Shown here piece after piece: positions 6,662 through 13,765 of a stretch of DNA of 18,515 nt (the stretch's first letter is position 1; each line of letters starts with the position of its first letter). Both the position numbers and the translations under genes were made by a program. The stretch is from Methanocella sp. GTDB lineage: Archaea; Halobacteriota; Methanocellia; Methanocellales; Methanocellaceae. The stretch is taken from the NCBI RefSeq assembly GCF_035506375.1, contig NZ_DATJPM010000071.1, forward strand, positions 1-18,515, read 5' to 3'. The notes below the pieces were generated by a model. That model ran no database searches and was not told where the DNA came from. It saw nothing but the letters and a program-made list of their open reading frames with translations.

Positions 6662-8032
6662 ATGGATATCGAAGGATACGCAAAAAGAGGCCTGAGGAAA
6701 GGCGATACCGGGCTCGCGGACAGGCTGGCCGAGAGGATCAGGGAGGTCAAGGATATCTCCCCGGAGGGGGCGAAAAAGCTCGCCGAGGCGGTCATCGTCG
6801 AGGCCCGGGCGACCCTGGATGTCAAGGACGACGTCATTGCCAGCCAGCCCTGCGGCGTCACCATGGGCGCCTTCGGCGTGGGCTCCCGCGGCCGGGGCGA
6901 CTTCTATGCGCACAGCAAGATCGCCGAGGTCATCGGCAAGACCAATGCCGTGTGCGACTCCAGCCAGATGGACGACTCCGGCGTCGTCCGGGCGGGCGGC
7001 CAGTACGTCGTCGTCACGGTCGACGGCATGCATTCACGCTTATCCGATTTCCCCTTCCTCGCAGGATTCCACTGCACGCGGGCGTCGCTGAGGGACTTAT
7101 ACGTCATGGGCGCAAAGCCGGTGGCGCTGTTCTCGGACATCCACATCGCGGACGACGGCGACGTATCGAAAATATTCGATTATACGGCGGGCATCACGAC
7201 CGTATCCGACCTTATCGGCGTGCCGCTGGTCACGGGCAGCACGCTGCGCATCGGCGGCGACATGGTCATCGGGGACCGCATGACCGGCTGCGTCGGCGCC
7301 GTGGGAGTGGCGCAGGAGCTGACGGCCCGTATCCAGTCGAAGCCGGGGGACGTCATCATGGTCAGCGAAGGCGCAGGAGGAGGCACGGTCTCCACGACCG
7401 CCCTCTATTTTGGCATGCACGAAGTGGTCGAAAAGACCCTGAACGTGAAATTCCTCGAGGCCTGCGAAGCCCTTTTCGAGCACAACCTCATCGGTAAGAT
7501 CCACGCGATGACCGACGTTACCAACGGCGGTATCCGGGGAGATGCCTACGAGATCGCGGGCACAGCCGGCGTAAAGCTGGTCTTCTACGAGGAGCGCCTG
7601 AGAAAGCTGGTCGACCCGACCGTGCTCAAGATGCTGGGCTCTCTAAAGATCGACTATCTGGGCGTATCCCTGGACGCGCTATTGATCATCGCGCCGCCCG
7701 AGAACGCGGAAATAATAATGGATGCCGTACGGAGTAAGGGCGTCCGGATCGATATTGTCGGTAAAGTTATGGAAGGCCATGGCGCATACCTCATTGAGAA
7801 CGAGGTCGAGAGAGATTTCACACCGAAGTTCCGGGAATCCGCCTATACGCCGATCAAAAAGCTGGTCGGAGAAGAGACGCCCATGTCCTTCGAGGAAATG
7901 AAAAAGAAGGTCGACCAGGCGGCAACCCATGCAATCCAGAAGAAGGAGCGCATGGTCGCCCGTATCAGGAGTAGGGACCAGTCCCTGGCTCAAGCATCCG
8001 CAAAGCCGCAGAAGCTAAAATCGGACACATAG
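6662..8032 (+). CDS. PurM/AIR-synthase-superfamily protein, HypE-like (archaeal COG1973 type)
   Basis: This 456-residue protein is of the ATP-binding PurM/HypE/SelD/ThiL fold. The N-terminal extension (1-60) is helical. A Gly-rich segment, GVGSRGRGD (72-80), and VVTVDGMHS precede GAKPVALFSD (150-159), the canonical PurM-fold element. Then come GDRMTGCVGAVG (204-215), KPGDVIMVSEGAGGG and AMTDVTNGGIRGDAYEIA. The C-terminus after about residue 405 is charged and helical. These enzymes generally phosphorylate or dehydrate a substrate using ATP; HypE does this during [NiFe]-hydrogenase cofactor synthesis. No HypE-style C-terminal Cys is present (the protein ends KLKSDT), so classic HypE chemistry is unlikely. 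The true substrate is unknown. The frame is open from 6527, but the AGGTG ribosome site supports 6662. Confidence 0.82.
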   Translation: MDIEGYAKRGLRKGDTGLADRLAERIREVKDISPEGAKKLAEAVIVEARATLDVKDDVIASQPCGVTMGAFGVGSRGRGDFYAHSKIAEVIGKTNAVCDSSQMDDSGVVRAGGQYVVVTVDGMHSRLSDFPFLAGFHCTRASLRDLYVMGAKPVALFSDIHIADDGDVSKIFDYTAGITTVSDLIGVPLVTGSTLRIGGDMVIGDRMTGCVGAVGVAQELTARIQSKPGDVIMVSEGAGGGTVSTTALYFGMHEVVEKTLNVKFLEACEALFEHNLIGKIHAMTDVTNGGIRGDAYEIAGTAGVKLVFYEERLRKLVDPTVLKMLGSLKIDYLGVSLDALLIIAPPENAEIIMDAVRSKGVRIDIVGKVMEGHGAYLIENEVERDFTPKFRESAYTPIKKLVGEETPMSFEEMKKKVDQAATHAIQKKERMVARIRSRDQSLAQASAKPQKLKSDT

Positions 8033-8056
8033 GCGATTTTTTCATTTTAGAGAAAC

Positions 8057-8063
8057 TTTTTAA
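8057..8063 (+). promoter_or_regulatory. Probable TATA box of the UPF0179 gene
   Basis: TTTTTAA is followed about 40 bases later by a strong Shine-Dalgarno sequence, AGGAG at 8101-8105, five bases before the ATG at 8111. The T-run at 8036-8041 just upstream probably terminates the preceding gene. Confidence 0.45.
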
Positions 8064-8110
8064 GGTCGTAATGGCTGTATAATCTAGAGCGACCATATTC
8101 AGGAGATATC

Positions 8111-8554
8111 ATGCCGGGACCTAATATAACGATTACATTGATAGGCAGCAGGCTGGCGAAGACTGGGACGGCGTTCATCTATAGGGGCCCCCAGCCCGAG
8201 TGTGAGAATTGTAAGCTGAAGACGGTCTGCCTTAACCTGGAGAAGGGCAAGAAGTACCAGGTCGTCGCCCTCCGAAGCGGCAGCGAGCACGAGTGTAACT
8301 TACACGATACGAGCGTCCGTGCCGTCGAAGTATCGCCCTGCCCCATCGTCGTAGCCATCGAGTCCCGGAAGGCGTTTAACGGCTCGAAGCTAACCTACGA
8401 GGAGCTTGAGTGCGAGAAAACGTGTAGATCTTATGATGCCTGCCATCCCGCCGGGCTGGTGAGCGGCGAAAAATATACCATCGCCGAGGTTTATGACGAA
8501 GCGCCCGGGCCCTGTGAAAAAGGCTTGATATTAAAAAAAGTCCTATTAAAATAA
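8111..8554 (+). CDS. UPF0179 family protein (cysteine-rich, archaeal)
   Basis: At 147 residues this matches the archaea-specific UPF0179 family in length and opening (ITLIGSRLAKTGTAFIYRGPQPECENCKLKTVC). Nine cysteines are present at 31, 34, 40, 62, 77, 101, 105, 111 and 135. Their CxxC-x5-C and CxxxC-x5-C spacing strongly suggests a metal or Fe-S site. No function is established for the family, and I will not assign one. The ribosome-binding site is excellent. It has its own TATA box and converges on the HAAS-domain gene, with a hairpin between them. Confidence 0.9.
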   Translation: MPGPNITITLIGSRLAKTGTAFIYRGPQPECENCKLKTVCLNLEKGKKYQVVALRSGSEHECNLHDTSVRAVEVSPCPIVVAIESRKAFNGSKLTYEELECEKTCRSYDACHPAGLVSGEKYTIAEVYDEAPGPCEKGLILKKVLLK

Positions 8555-8556
8555 AG

Positions 8557-8578
8557 ACCGTGTGTGAGTTCACACGGT
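8557..8578. terminator. Hairpin terminator between convergent genes
   Basis: ACCGTGTG and CACACGGT form a perfect 8-bp stem with a 6-base loop. On the minus strand it overlaps the stop codon of the HAAS-domain gene and is followed by a T-rich stretch (CTTTATTTTAAT), so it best serves that gene. The plus-strand side has only a weak T-tract. Confidence 0.55.
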
Positions 8579-9628
8579 ATCGCTATTTTCGGTCCTGCCA
8601 TACAGGGCGAACTTAATCGTATCCCATAGCTGTTTTGCTGTAGAGATCAGGCATCCGAAAATGACAACGGCAAGCACGAACTTTATCAGGGTCGTCGGGC
8701 CCATAGAAAGCGCGGCGTTGAACGGGAACACTATCAGGAGCCATATGAACAGCAGGCTGACGGCAAGGTTCACGATCGTCTCGAGCAGGGACGGTATCCA
8801 CTTCTGCCGGATGAGCAGATACGATAGCGCCACCAGGATGTTGATGATGGCGATGGCGTTAAAGTAGAGCACGAAAGGCGCGAACTTGTCTGACAGCAGC
8901 GGGACGAGCACAGGATTATTTCCAAAGCTCTGGATGAACGGGGCCTTCGTCCAGAATATGTTCAGCACGGCGAGCCATATGATGTTGGCGACAACCTTTG
9001 CCGTGACGTTGATCAGCGATGTCTTATCGTTCAAGCTCCTTTCGAACGCCTTCAGGCGGGCCTCGTAGGGCGTTTTCAGCGTGGTATTATAGAGGTACAT
9101 GCAGAGGAATATGCCGGCGATCGCCACGATTGCCACGGCGAGGGCGAAGACGACCGACAGGATGATCTGCAGGACATCCTGCGCCGAGCCCGATCCGGGG
9201 AGCGTCATTTTCAACGTATCCGGCGATACCAGCCAGAGTATAGCGCCCACCGCCAGGAAAGCCGCGGCAATGCCCGCCAAAGATAATAAAGCCTTGCCCA
9301 TGCCATGCTCCAGTATGGCTTTTTTCGCGGGATACATGGCGGCGATCTTTTTTGCGGGCCCCATCTTCGCGAGCACTTCTTTCACGATCTGCTCGGATAC
9401 CGGCACTTTTCTCTCGGCGGCCAGCGCGTCGGCGCTGTCGAGTATGTGCGTCCGAAGTTCCCGGGCGACGTCGTTCTTCTGCTGCCCGCTCATGCCCTCC
9501 GTGGCCGCGTCGACGTACTCTTTTATCAATAACTGCTTCTTCAGCTCTTCTGCCATATCGCCGGGCTGTTTCCCGCCCAGGCTCTTCGCCATGTCGTCAA
9601 TATAGTCCTTGTTGTAATCGTCAGTCAT
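8570..9628 (-). CDS. HAAS-domain integral membrane protein
   Basis: This 352-residue protein has a soluble N-terminus with a HAAS-like signalling domain at about 36-100 (YVDAATEGMSGQQKNDVARELRTHI..., ending VLAKMGPAKKIAAMY). Six hydrophobic segments follow at about 112-134, 152-180, 206-226, 250-273, 281-303 and 313-332. HAAS domains are typically encoded next to PadR regulators and are fused to membrane sensor or transporter-like segments. That is exactly the arrangement here: the upstream padR stop (TAA) abuts this ATG, with GGGGTGA as ribosome-binding site inside the regulator's last codons. It is probably a membrane sensor or effector under PadR control; the ligand is unknown. It resembles DUF1700/DUF1129-type proteins but I cannot name a closer family. 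Confidence 0.82.
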   Translation of the reverse strand: MTDDYNKDYIDDMAKSLGGKQPGDMAEELKKQLLIKEYVDAATEGMSGQQKNDVARELRTHILDSADALAAERKVPVSEQIVKEVLAKMGPAKKIAAMYPAKKAILEHGMGKALLSLAGIAAAFLAVGAILWLVSPDTLKMTLPGSGSAQDVLQIILSVVFALAVAIVAIAGIFLCMYLYNTTLKTPYEARLKAFERSLNDKTSLINVTAKVVANIIWLAVLNIFWTKAPFIQSFGNNPVLVPLLSDKFAPFVLYFNAIAIINILVALSYLLIRQKWIPSLLETIVNLAVSLLFIWLLIVFPFNAALSMGPTTLIKFVLAVVIFGCLISTAKQLWDTIKFALYGRTENSDTV

Positions 9629-9970
9629 TTAATTCACCCCATTCATGTCGTTTTCCAGATTTCCCATCGCCAGCTCGATAGATCTCATCGATTCCAGCAA
9701 CTTTCCACGTATTTCACGCCCATAATCGGTAATCGTGTAGTATTTTCTCGGCCTGGGGCCTTCGGTGACCCACCGGCTGCTCAATATGCTCTCGTCCTCA
9801 AGGCGCCTCAGAATCGGATAAAGCGTCCCCTCTTCCACTCCCAGCCCAGCGTCCTTGAGGCTCTTGATGATGTCGTAGCCATAGCGCTCCTTCTCCAGGA
9901 GGCACATCACGGCGACCTGCATCACCCCGCGTTTCACCTCGGTCTCGAAGCGTTCAAAGATATCGTCCAT
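9629..9970 (-). CDS. PadR-family transcriptional regulator
   Basis: The 113-residue product carries the PadR winged helix: VKRGVMQVAVMCLLEKERYGYDIIKSLKDAGLGVEEGTLYPILRRLEDESILSSRW, then the wing (EGPRPRKYYTITDYG). A C-terminal helix (REIRGKLLESMRSIELAMGNLEND) follows that normally forms the dimer. The start chosen is ATG 9970, preceded by GTGAT. An in-frame TTG at 10006 exists, but it lies inside the operator palindrome and adds a non-family N-terminus. PadR proteins usually repress their own operon and respond to small molecules, membrane stress or drugs. The operator at 9998-10019 and co-transcribed HAAS membrane protein fit that model. Confidence 0.92.
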   Translation of the reverse strand: MDDIFERFETEVKRGVMQVAVMCLLEKERYGYDIIKSLKDAGLGVEEGTLYPILRRLEDESILSSRWVTEGPRPRKYYTITDYGREIRGKLLESMRSIELAMGNLENDMNGVN

Positions 9971-9997
9971 GGTATCACTTGCATAGTCATATAATGT

Positions 9998-10019
9998 GTG
10001 ATGCAATTAATTGTATCAC
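9998..10019. promoter_or_regulatory. Candidate PadR operator (22-bp near-perfect palindrome)
   Basis: The sequence runs GTGAT...AATTAATT...ATCAC and is symmetrical at 20 of 22 positions. It sits about where transcription of the padR operon should start. Additional half-sites (GTATCAC) occur at 9972-9978 and 10029-10035, both on the same side as the right arm. Binding by PadR here is inferred from position and symmetry. Confidence 0.6.
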
Positions 10020-10041
10020 AAACTATACTGTATCACTCTAA

Positions 10042-10051
10042 GTATATAAAA
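10042..10051 (-). promoter_or_regulatory. TATA box of the padR operon
   Basis: The minus-strand sequence TTTTATATAC lies about 72 bases before the ATG at 9970 and 23 bases upstream of the operator, so a bound repressor would cover the transcript start. Confidence 0.55.
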
Positions 10052-10143
10052 CGATCGATTGATGATGACAACCTGGCGTAGGTAGAATAGTAACAGGCCA
10101 TTGATTGCTTATCCTGGACGATATAGCCGCTAAATGAGATAAT

Positions 10144-10151
10144 ATTTTATA
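10144..10151 (+). promoter_or_regulatory. Probable TATA box of the GT-C glycosyltransferase gene
   Basis: ATTTTATA predicts a transcript start within a few bases of 10172, giving a leader of about 10 bases or fewer. No Shine-Dalgarno sequence is visible before the ATG at 10181, which agrees with near-leaderless translation. Confidence 0.45.
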
Positions 10152-10180
10152 GATTTACGTTTTAACCAGCTACGTTTTAT

Positions 10181-11863
10181 ATGGAAGAGCGAAGCAAGGG
10201 GACCGGCATAAAAACAATAGCCCATTTTATGTTCGGCGTCGGAGTTATAGACCTTATATTTATTTTTCTACTCTTTGCTATAGCACAGGCAGGTTTCCTT
10301 GCAGGGGCCCCGATCTCTCGCTATAACTTAATAATCGCCCTGGCATTTACCGCCATCGCCAGTATCTTATTATCGAAGTATGGGCCGGGACAAAACGGAA
10401 AGGCGAATTTAATTTTTGCCGCCGCCGCACTGGTCGTTTTTTTAGTCCTCCTGCTGGCAAGCGGCGCGATAGCAGACAGCTTTTATGATGTCTCCTATGA
10501 CGGCCAGTGGTACCACCAGGGCGCAATTTACCTCTTAATGAACGGCTTTAACCCTATATACCAGCAGACACCAGGAAATTTCTCTGGCGGGTTGTACATC
10601 GACCATTACCCGCTGGGATTCGAGACCGCTTCTGCGGTCATCACATCCTTTACGCACCACATCGAAGATGGGAAACTGCTAAACGTCTTTTTAATGGTCA
10701 CTTCATTCCTGCTCATCTTCCCGATCATCTTCTTCGCCTTTCCCGAAATTAACCAGGCTTTCACTCTTATAGTCTCCTTACTCTGCGCATTTAACCCGGT
10801 CTGCATCTATCAGTCTCTAAGCTATTACGTGGACGGTGCCTCGGCATCTCTGCTGGCGATACTAGTATTTTTACTGATACTAGCCTATAAAAAGCTGGAC
10901 AGGCTTTTATTTATCGTTATCTCCCTCGTGGTCATGCTGTCTGTTAATATAAAATTTTTTAACCTGGCCTATGTAATCGTCCTGGTAGTCGGGTTTATCA
11001 TTATCGCCCAAATCGGACATCGGACAACAAGGCTCCATTATCTCCTGGTGTTTTCGCTGCTCATCGGCTTATTGTTCGGGGCCCACCCGTACATAGCGAA
11101 CCTGGTCAGTCACGGCACACCATTCTATCCGGTGAACGGCCTTAGCCCGGACATGATATCCGGCGATACGCCGGCCAACCTGGCGGGAAAAAATAGCATG
11201 GAGCAGCTTGTCATATCCCTGTTCGCCCGGGCCGATACCAGTAAAAGCGATGCCCTGCTAAAAGTACCATTGACATATACGAATGAAGAGCTCAGGTCAT
11301 TCACGATGACCGACCCCAGGGTCGGCGGATTCGGCCCGATGTTCAGCGCTGTCGTTATACTGACCATTCTCTATTTGATATTAATACCCTTCATAAAATT
11401 AGAAAATGCGAATCCTTTAATTCACGTGATTCTACCTATGTGTTTACTCTTGATCATCACTGTATTGATCAATCCCGCAAGCTGGTGGGCCCGATATGTC
11501 CCGCAACTATGGCTGGTCCCGATATTATTGATGATCGACGCATGGCAGAGGCTTAGGGGCATGCAAAAACTGTTCATTTTCGCGATGGTGATGGTGCTGA
11601 TAATGAACATATGGCTGATCGCCAGTAGCTATTATAGCTATCAGGAAAATACGACATACAAAATTAACCAGCAAATCGACGAGATCCGGCCCCTCACCCA
11701 ACACAAGATACCATGGCTCTATTGTGGAGCATTTCCCGCCGTTCAGGACCGCTATATCGAGCATGGCATAAACTTTACTTTCACGGATAAACCCCCCGAC
11801 GATACATGGGCCCCGCTCGCCGAAGTCGTAGACTCATACGGGCAGGTCATGTTTTATTACTAA
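10181..11863 (+). CDS. Multi-pass membrane glycosyltransferase-like protein (GT-C fold)
   Basis: The 560-residue protein has about 11-13 hydrophobic segments and a first large extracytoplasmic loop containing DVSYDGQWYH (103-112). Acidic residues in this loop followed by Tyr-His are the usual catalytic signature of GT-C (GT39/ArnT-like, dolichyl-phosphate-sugar-dependent) transferases. A second soluble part at about 310-385 and a C-terminal tail after about 490 probably face outside. Such enzymes move a sugar from a polyprenyl-phosphate donor to a glycan, protein or lipid at the outer face. No other N-glycosylation genes lie beside it, and G+C content is near that of the neighbours, so it does not look recently acquired. 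The donor and acceptor cannot be deduced. Confidence 0.78.
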   Translation: MEERSKGTGIKTIAHFMFGVGVIDLIFIFLLFAIAQAGFLAGAPISRYNLIIALAFTAIASILLSKYGPGQNGKANLIFAAAALVVFLVLLLASGAIADSFYDVSYDGQWYHQGAIYLLMNGFNPIYQQTPGNFSGGLYIDHYPLGFETASAVITSFTHHIEDGKLLNVFLMVTSFLLIFPIIFFAFPEINQAFTLIVSLLCAFNPVCIYQSLSYYVDGASASLLAILVFLLILAYKKLDRLLFIVISLVVMLSVNIKFFNLAYVIVLVVGFIIIAQIGHRTTRLHYLLVFSLLIGLLFGAHPYIANLVSHGTPFYPVNGLSPDMISGDTPANLAGKNSMEQLVISLFARADTSKSDALLKVPLTYTNEELRSFTMTDPRVGGFGPMFSAVVILTILYLILIPFIKLENANPLIHVILPMCLLLIITVLINPASWWARYVPQLWLVPILLMIDAWQRLRGMQKLFIFAMVMVLIMNIWLIASSYYSYQENTTYKINQQIDEIRPLTQHKIPWLYCGAFPAVQDRYIEHGINFTFTDKPPDDTWAPLAEVVDSYGQVMFYY

Positions 11864-11913
11864 AATACCGAGTTGAATAATGGCGGTTGTCCGCGCAGCA
11901 TCTCTAAAAATAA

Positions 11914-11955
11914 AAAATTCGCGAGCCCTGCTATTCAGGGCTCATTCGCTTTTTT
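11914..11955. terminator. Bidirectional hairpin terminator
   Basis: GAGCCCTG (11923-11930) and CAGGGCTC (11936-11943) form a perfect 8-bp stem with a 5-base loop. On the plus strand it is followed by ATTCGCTTTTTT. On the minus strand it is followed by GCGAATTTTTTATTTTT. It therefore looks like an intrinsic terminator for both the glycosyltransferase gene and the convergent FKBP gene, whose stop codon lies in the stem. Confidence 0.7.
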
Positions 11956-12622
11956 CGGCCAGGTCGGATTCGTCGAACGTCTCCTTATAAGTCACATGCC
12001 TATAGCCGACAAAGCTGGTCAGGAATCTGGCGATAAGCACCTTGCCTATCGCCCACTCCTCGCTCAGGTAGTATTCCTTCGGCACGTCGATGGTGATCGT
12101 GTCGCCCACGGTCTCATACTTTGCTTCGGGGCCGATATAGCCGTGAATGATCGCATCCGTCTTCTCGCCCTTATCCTCGAGGACGTCCTCGATCCTGTAA
12201 TCGAAGGTCAGAGTCTTGCCAGCCAGGGGCTCGTTATAGTCCACCCGGACACGGCCGCCGCTGACGCTCTCGATGACGCCGACCCGCCCATCCGACTCGA
12301 TCCAGGCTCCCGGCTCGGGCTTCTTGTCGAACTTTTTAGTCGAAACTGTCTCGATAAGCTCGAGGCTCCTGAAGCCATAGCCCTTCTCCGGGGGCACCGT
12401 CACCGTGCCCTTATGGCCTTTCTTCTTGCCAGGTAAGTCCTCTTCCAGGCCCTGGACGAGCGTGTTCGAGCCCACGACGACGGTCATCGGCTCGTAGGTC
12501 CGCTTCTCGTCGTAAATCTCATTCTGCTTCGCGACGTCCGCATCGGTCGTGTCGAACACGGAGCCATTGTCGAGCTTTCCCGTGAAGGACAATTTTATGA
12601 TATCTCCTTTTGTGATCGCCAT
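11942..12622 (-). CDS. Long-type FKBP peptidyl-prolyl isomerase, paralogue A
   Basis: This 226-residue protein has the archaeal long-type FKBP layout known from the roughly 26-kDa Methanocaldococcus protein. A split FKBP domain (KGDIIKLSFTGKLDNGSVFDTT; VVVGSNTLVQGLEEDLPGKKKGHKGTVTVPPEKGYG) is interrupted by an insert-in-flap chaperone domain (about 90-145). A C-terminal domain of about 75 residues follows. It catalyses cis-trans isomerisation at proline and assists folding in the cytoplasm (no signal peptide). The usual NHxLAG segment reads YNEPLAG. The start at 12622 (MAITKGD) is preferred by alignment with paralogue B; ATG 12631 lies nine bases upstream in frame. It has its own TATA box and shares a terminator with the convergent gene. 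Confidence 0.9.
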   Translation of the reverse strand: MAITKGDIIKLSFTGKLDNGSVFDTTDADVAKQNEIYDEKRTYEPMTVVVGSNTLVQGLEEDLPGKKKGHKGTVTVPPEKGYGFRSLELIETVSTKKFDKKPEPGAWIESDGRVGVIESVSGGRVRVDYNEPLAGKTLTFDYRIEDVLEDKGEKTDAIIHGYIGPEAKYETVGDTITIDVPKEYYLSEEWAIGKVLIARFLTSFVGYRHVTYKETFDESDLAEKSE

Positions 12623-12676
12623 AAGTTCCATCTCACATAAACAGAGGTTATGTTACATCTGCATTAAGGTACATAA

Positions 12677-12711
12677 GGTATAAAAAAGTAGGCAGGCCGT
12701 TGAGAGCGGCC
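12677..12711 (-). promoter_or_regulatory. Terminator hairpin merged with the TATA box of the next FKBP gene
   Basis: Just after paralogue B's stop, GGCCG (12695-12699) and CGGCC (12707-12711) form a stem whose flanks extend it by GC pairs. On the minus strand a TTTTTTATACC stretch follows (12677-12687). The T-run can end the upstream transcript and the same bases read as a TATA box, TTTTTATA, for paralogue A about 55-65 bases further on. Confidence 0.5.
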
Positions 12712-12718
12712 GGCTATA

Positions 12719-13429
12719 TTATTCTTTCTTCTCTTCAGGCGCGGGGGTTTCCTCGACCTTCGGAGCTATGGGCTTCGTATAAGTCTCCTGGAAGACGACT
12801 TCCTTAATGTCGTCCTGCTCCAGGATATCGTTGGCCGCGACGCTCTTGGCGATCGCCCAGCGCTGGTTGTAGGAAAGCTCCCGGGGGACCTCGACGATGA
12901 CCTTATCGCCTTCAGTCTTGTGTCCGATGTCCTGGCCCGCGTACAGCTTCATGATGGCATCGATCTTCCTGTCGGTACCCTCGATTAATTCGTCTACAGC
13001 GTAATCGTAAGTCAGCGTCTCTCCCGCCAGCGCGGGGTTGAAGTTGATGCGCACGCGGCCGCCCGCGGTGCTCTCCACCATGCCCGTCCGGTTCTGTACC
13101 TGGACGCGCATGCCGGGCTTGACCTTTTCCTTGAACTTCTTGGCCGGGATGGTCTCGATGAGGTCCAGGCGCCTCATGCCGAAGCCCTTTTCAGGGGCCA
13201 CTTCGACGTGGCCCTTCTCGCCGACGTCCTTCCCGATGATGTCCTCGTCGAGGCCGGCGACGACGTAGCCCTTGCCGACGACGATGGTCTCGGGGCCGTA
13301 GTTTGCCTTTTCATTGTATATGCCGTTCTCCTTCGCGACGTTCGCGTCCGTCGTATCGAACACGACGCCGTTAGAGAGCTTGCCGGTGTATGAGAGCTTG
13401 ATGAAATCTCCTTTTTGAACGGTTGCCAT
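12719..13429 (-). CDS. Long-type FKBP peptidyl-prolyl isomerase, paralogue B
   Basis: This 236-residue paralogue has the same architecture: KGDFIKLSYTGKLSNGVVFDTT, VVVAGLDEDIIGKDVGEKGHVEVAPEKGFG, the insert-in-flap domain (IPAKKFKEKVKPGMRV...), then LAGETLTYDYAVDELIEG, and a C-terminal domain with an acidic, Pro/Glu-rich tail (APKVEETPAPEEKKE). The normally conserved NHxLAG segment reads FNPALAG, so both paralogues lack that His. AGGAGAT a few bases before the ATG is a strong ribosome site. Similarity to paralogue A runs along the whole length, indicating tandem duplication followed by divergence; the hairpin-plus-TATA gap suggests separate expression. Confidence 0.92.
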   Translation of the reverse strand: MATVQKGDFIKLSYTGKLSNGVVFDTTDANVAKENGIYNEKANYGPETIVVGKGYVVAGLDEDIIGKDVGEKGHVEVAPEKGFGMRRLDLIETIPAKKFKEKVKPGMRVQVQNRTGMVESTAGGRVRINFNPALAGETLTYDYAVDELIEGTDRKIDAIMKLYAGQDIGHKTEGDKVIVEVPRELSYNQRWAIAKSVAANDILEQDDIKEVVFQETYTKPIAPKVEETPAPEEKKE

Positions 13430-13510
13430 ATGCGTTTAAATCTCCTGTGAGTTGGTTAAATTATTGAAGCCATACTAGACTTGTTTCTATAAGAATGTTT
13501 TGAAAATTTA

Positions 13511-13567
13511 TGCTGTGTTGAATTGCTCTTGTATTTTAAGCTTTTTAAGGGCATATTCAACACAGCA
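13511..13567. repeat. 57-base long-stem hairpin element, copy 1
   Basis: TGCTGTGTTGAAT (13511-13523) and ATTCAACACAGCA (13555-13567) are perfect inverted repeats. The next seven bases on each side (TGCTCTT / AAGGGCA) also pair with one G-T and one bulged T, giving a stem of about 20 bp around an AT-rich 16-base loop. It sits between two divergently transcribed genes, so it is not a 3'-end terminator for either. The left two-thirds recurs at 18173-18208. It may be a small non-autonomous mobile element or an RNA. The rest of the 336-base gap (13430-13765) holds two overlapping alternative 6-bp hairpins at 13593-13619 and the promoters of its neighbours, and no gene. Confidence 0.75.
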
Positions 13568-13737
13568 AAAATTTATGATAAGTCAGCGTGAAAATGGCGT
13601 TATAAAGCCATTGAACGCCGGAATCCAGCCGGGAATATAGCATCGACCCATATGGCGAATGAATAGATCATCCGATTACTTAAAAAAGTTAGAGGATTCT
13701 TAGCAATTTTTAAATCGTAAGATTTATATAGTCAATG

Positions 13738-13747
13738 TTTATATAAA
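13738..13747 (+). promoter_or_regulatory. TATA-like promoter of the AT-rich glycosyltransferase gene
   Basis: TTTATATAAA lies 19 bases before the ATG, predicting a nearly leaderless transcript. A second box, TTTATATA at 13724-13731, would allow a short leader. GTGAT directly abuts the ATG at 13766 and is too close to act as an efficient Shine-Dalgarno sequence. Confidence 0.45.
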
Positions 13748-13765
13748 ATTTTATTAGCCCGTGAT

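Noticed and set aside
6652..7497. Long alternative-frame open reading frames over the PurM/HypE-like gene and other G+C-rich genes
   Set aside because: Translations are Arg/Gly/His-rich shadows typical of high-G+C coding DNA, with no family motifs, while the annotated frame shows clear conserved signatures.
10004..10006. TTG start for padR giving a 125-residue protein
   Set aside because: It lies inside the palindrome, lacks a ribosome site and adds residues that do not belong to the PadR family. ATG 9970 fits better.
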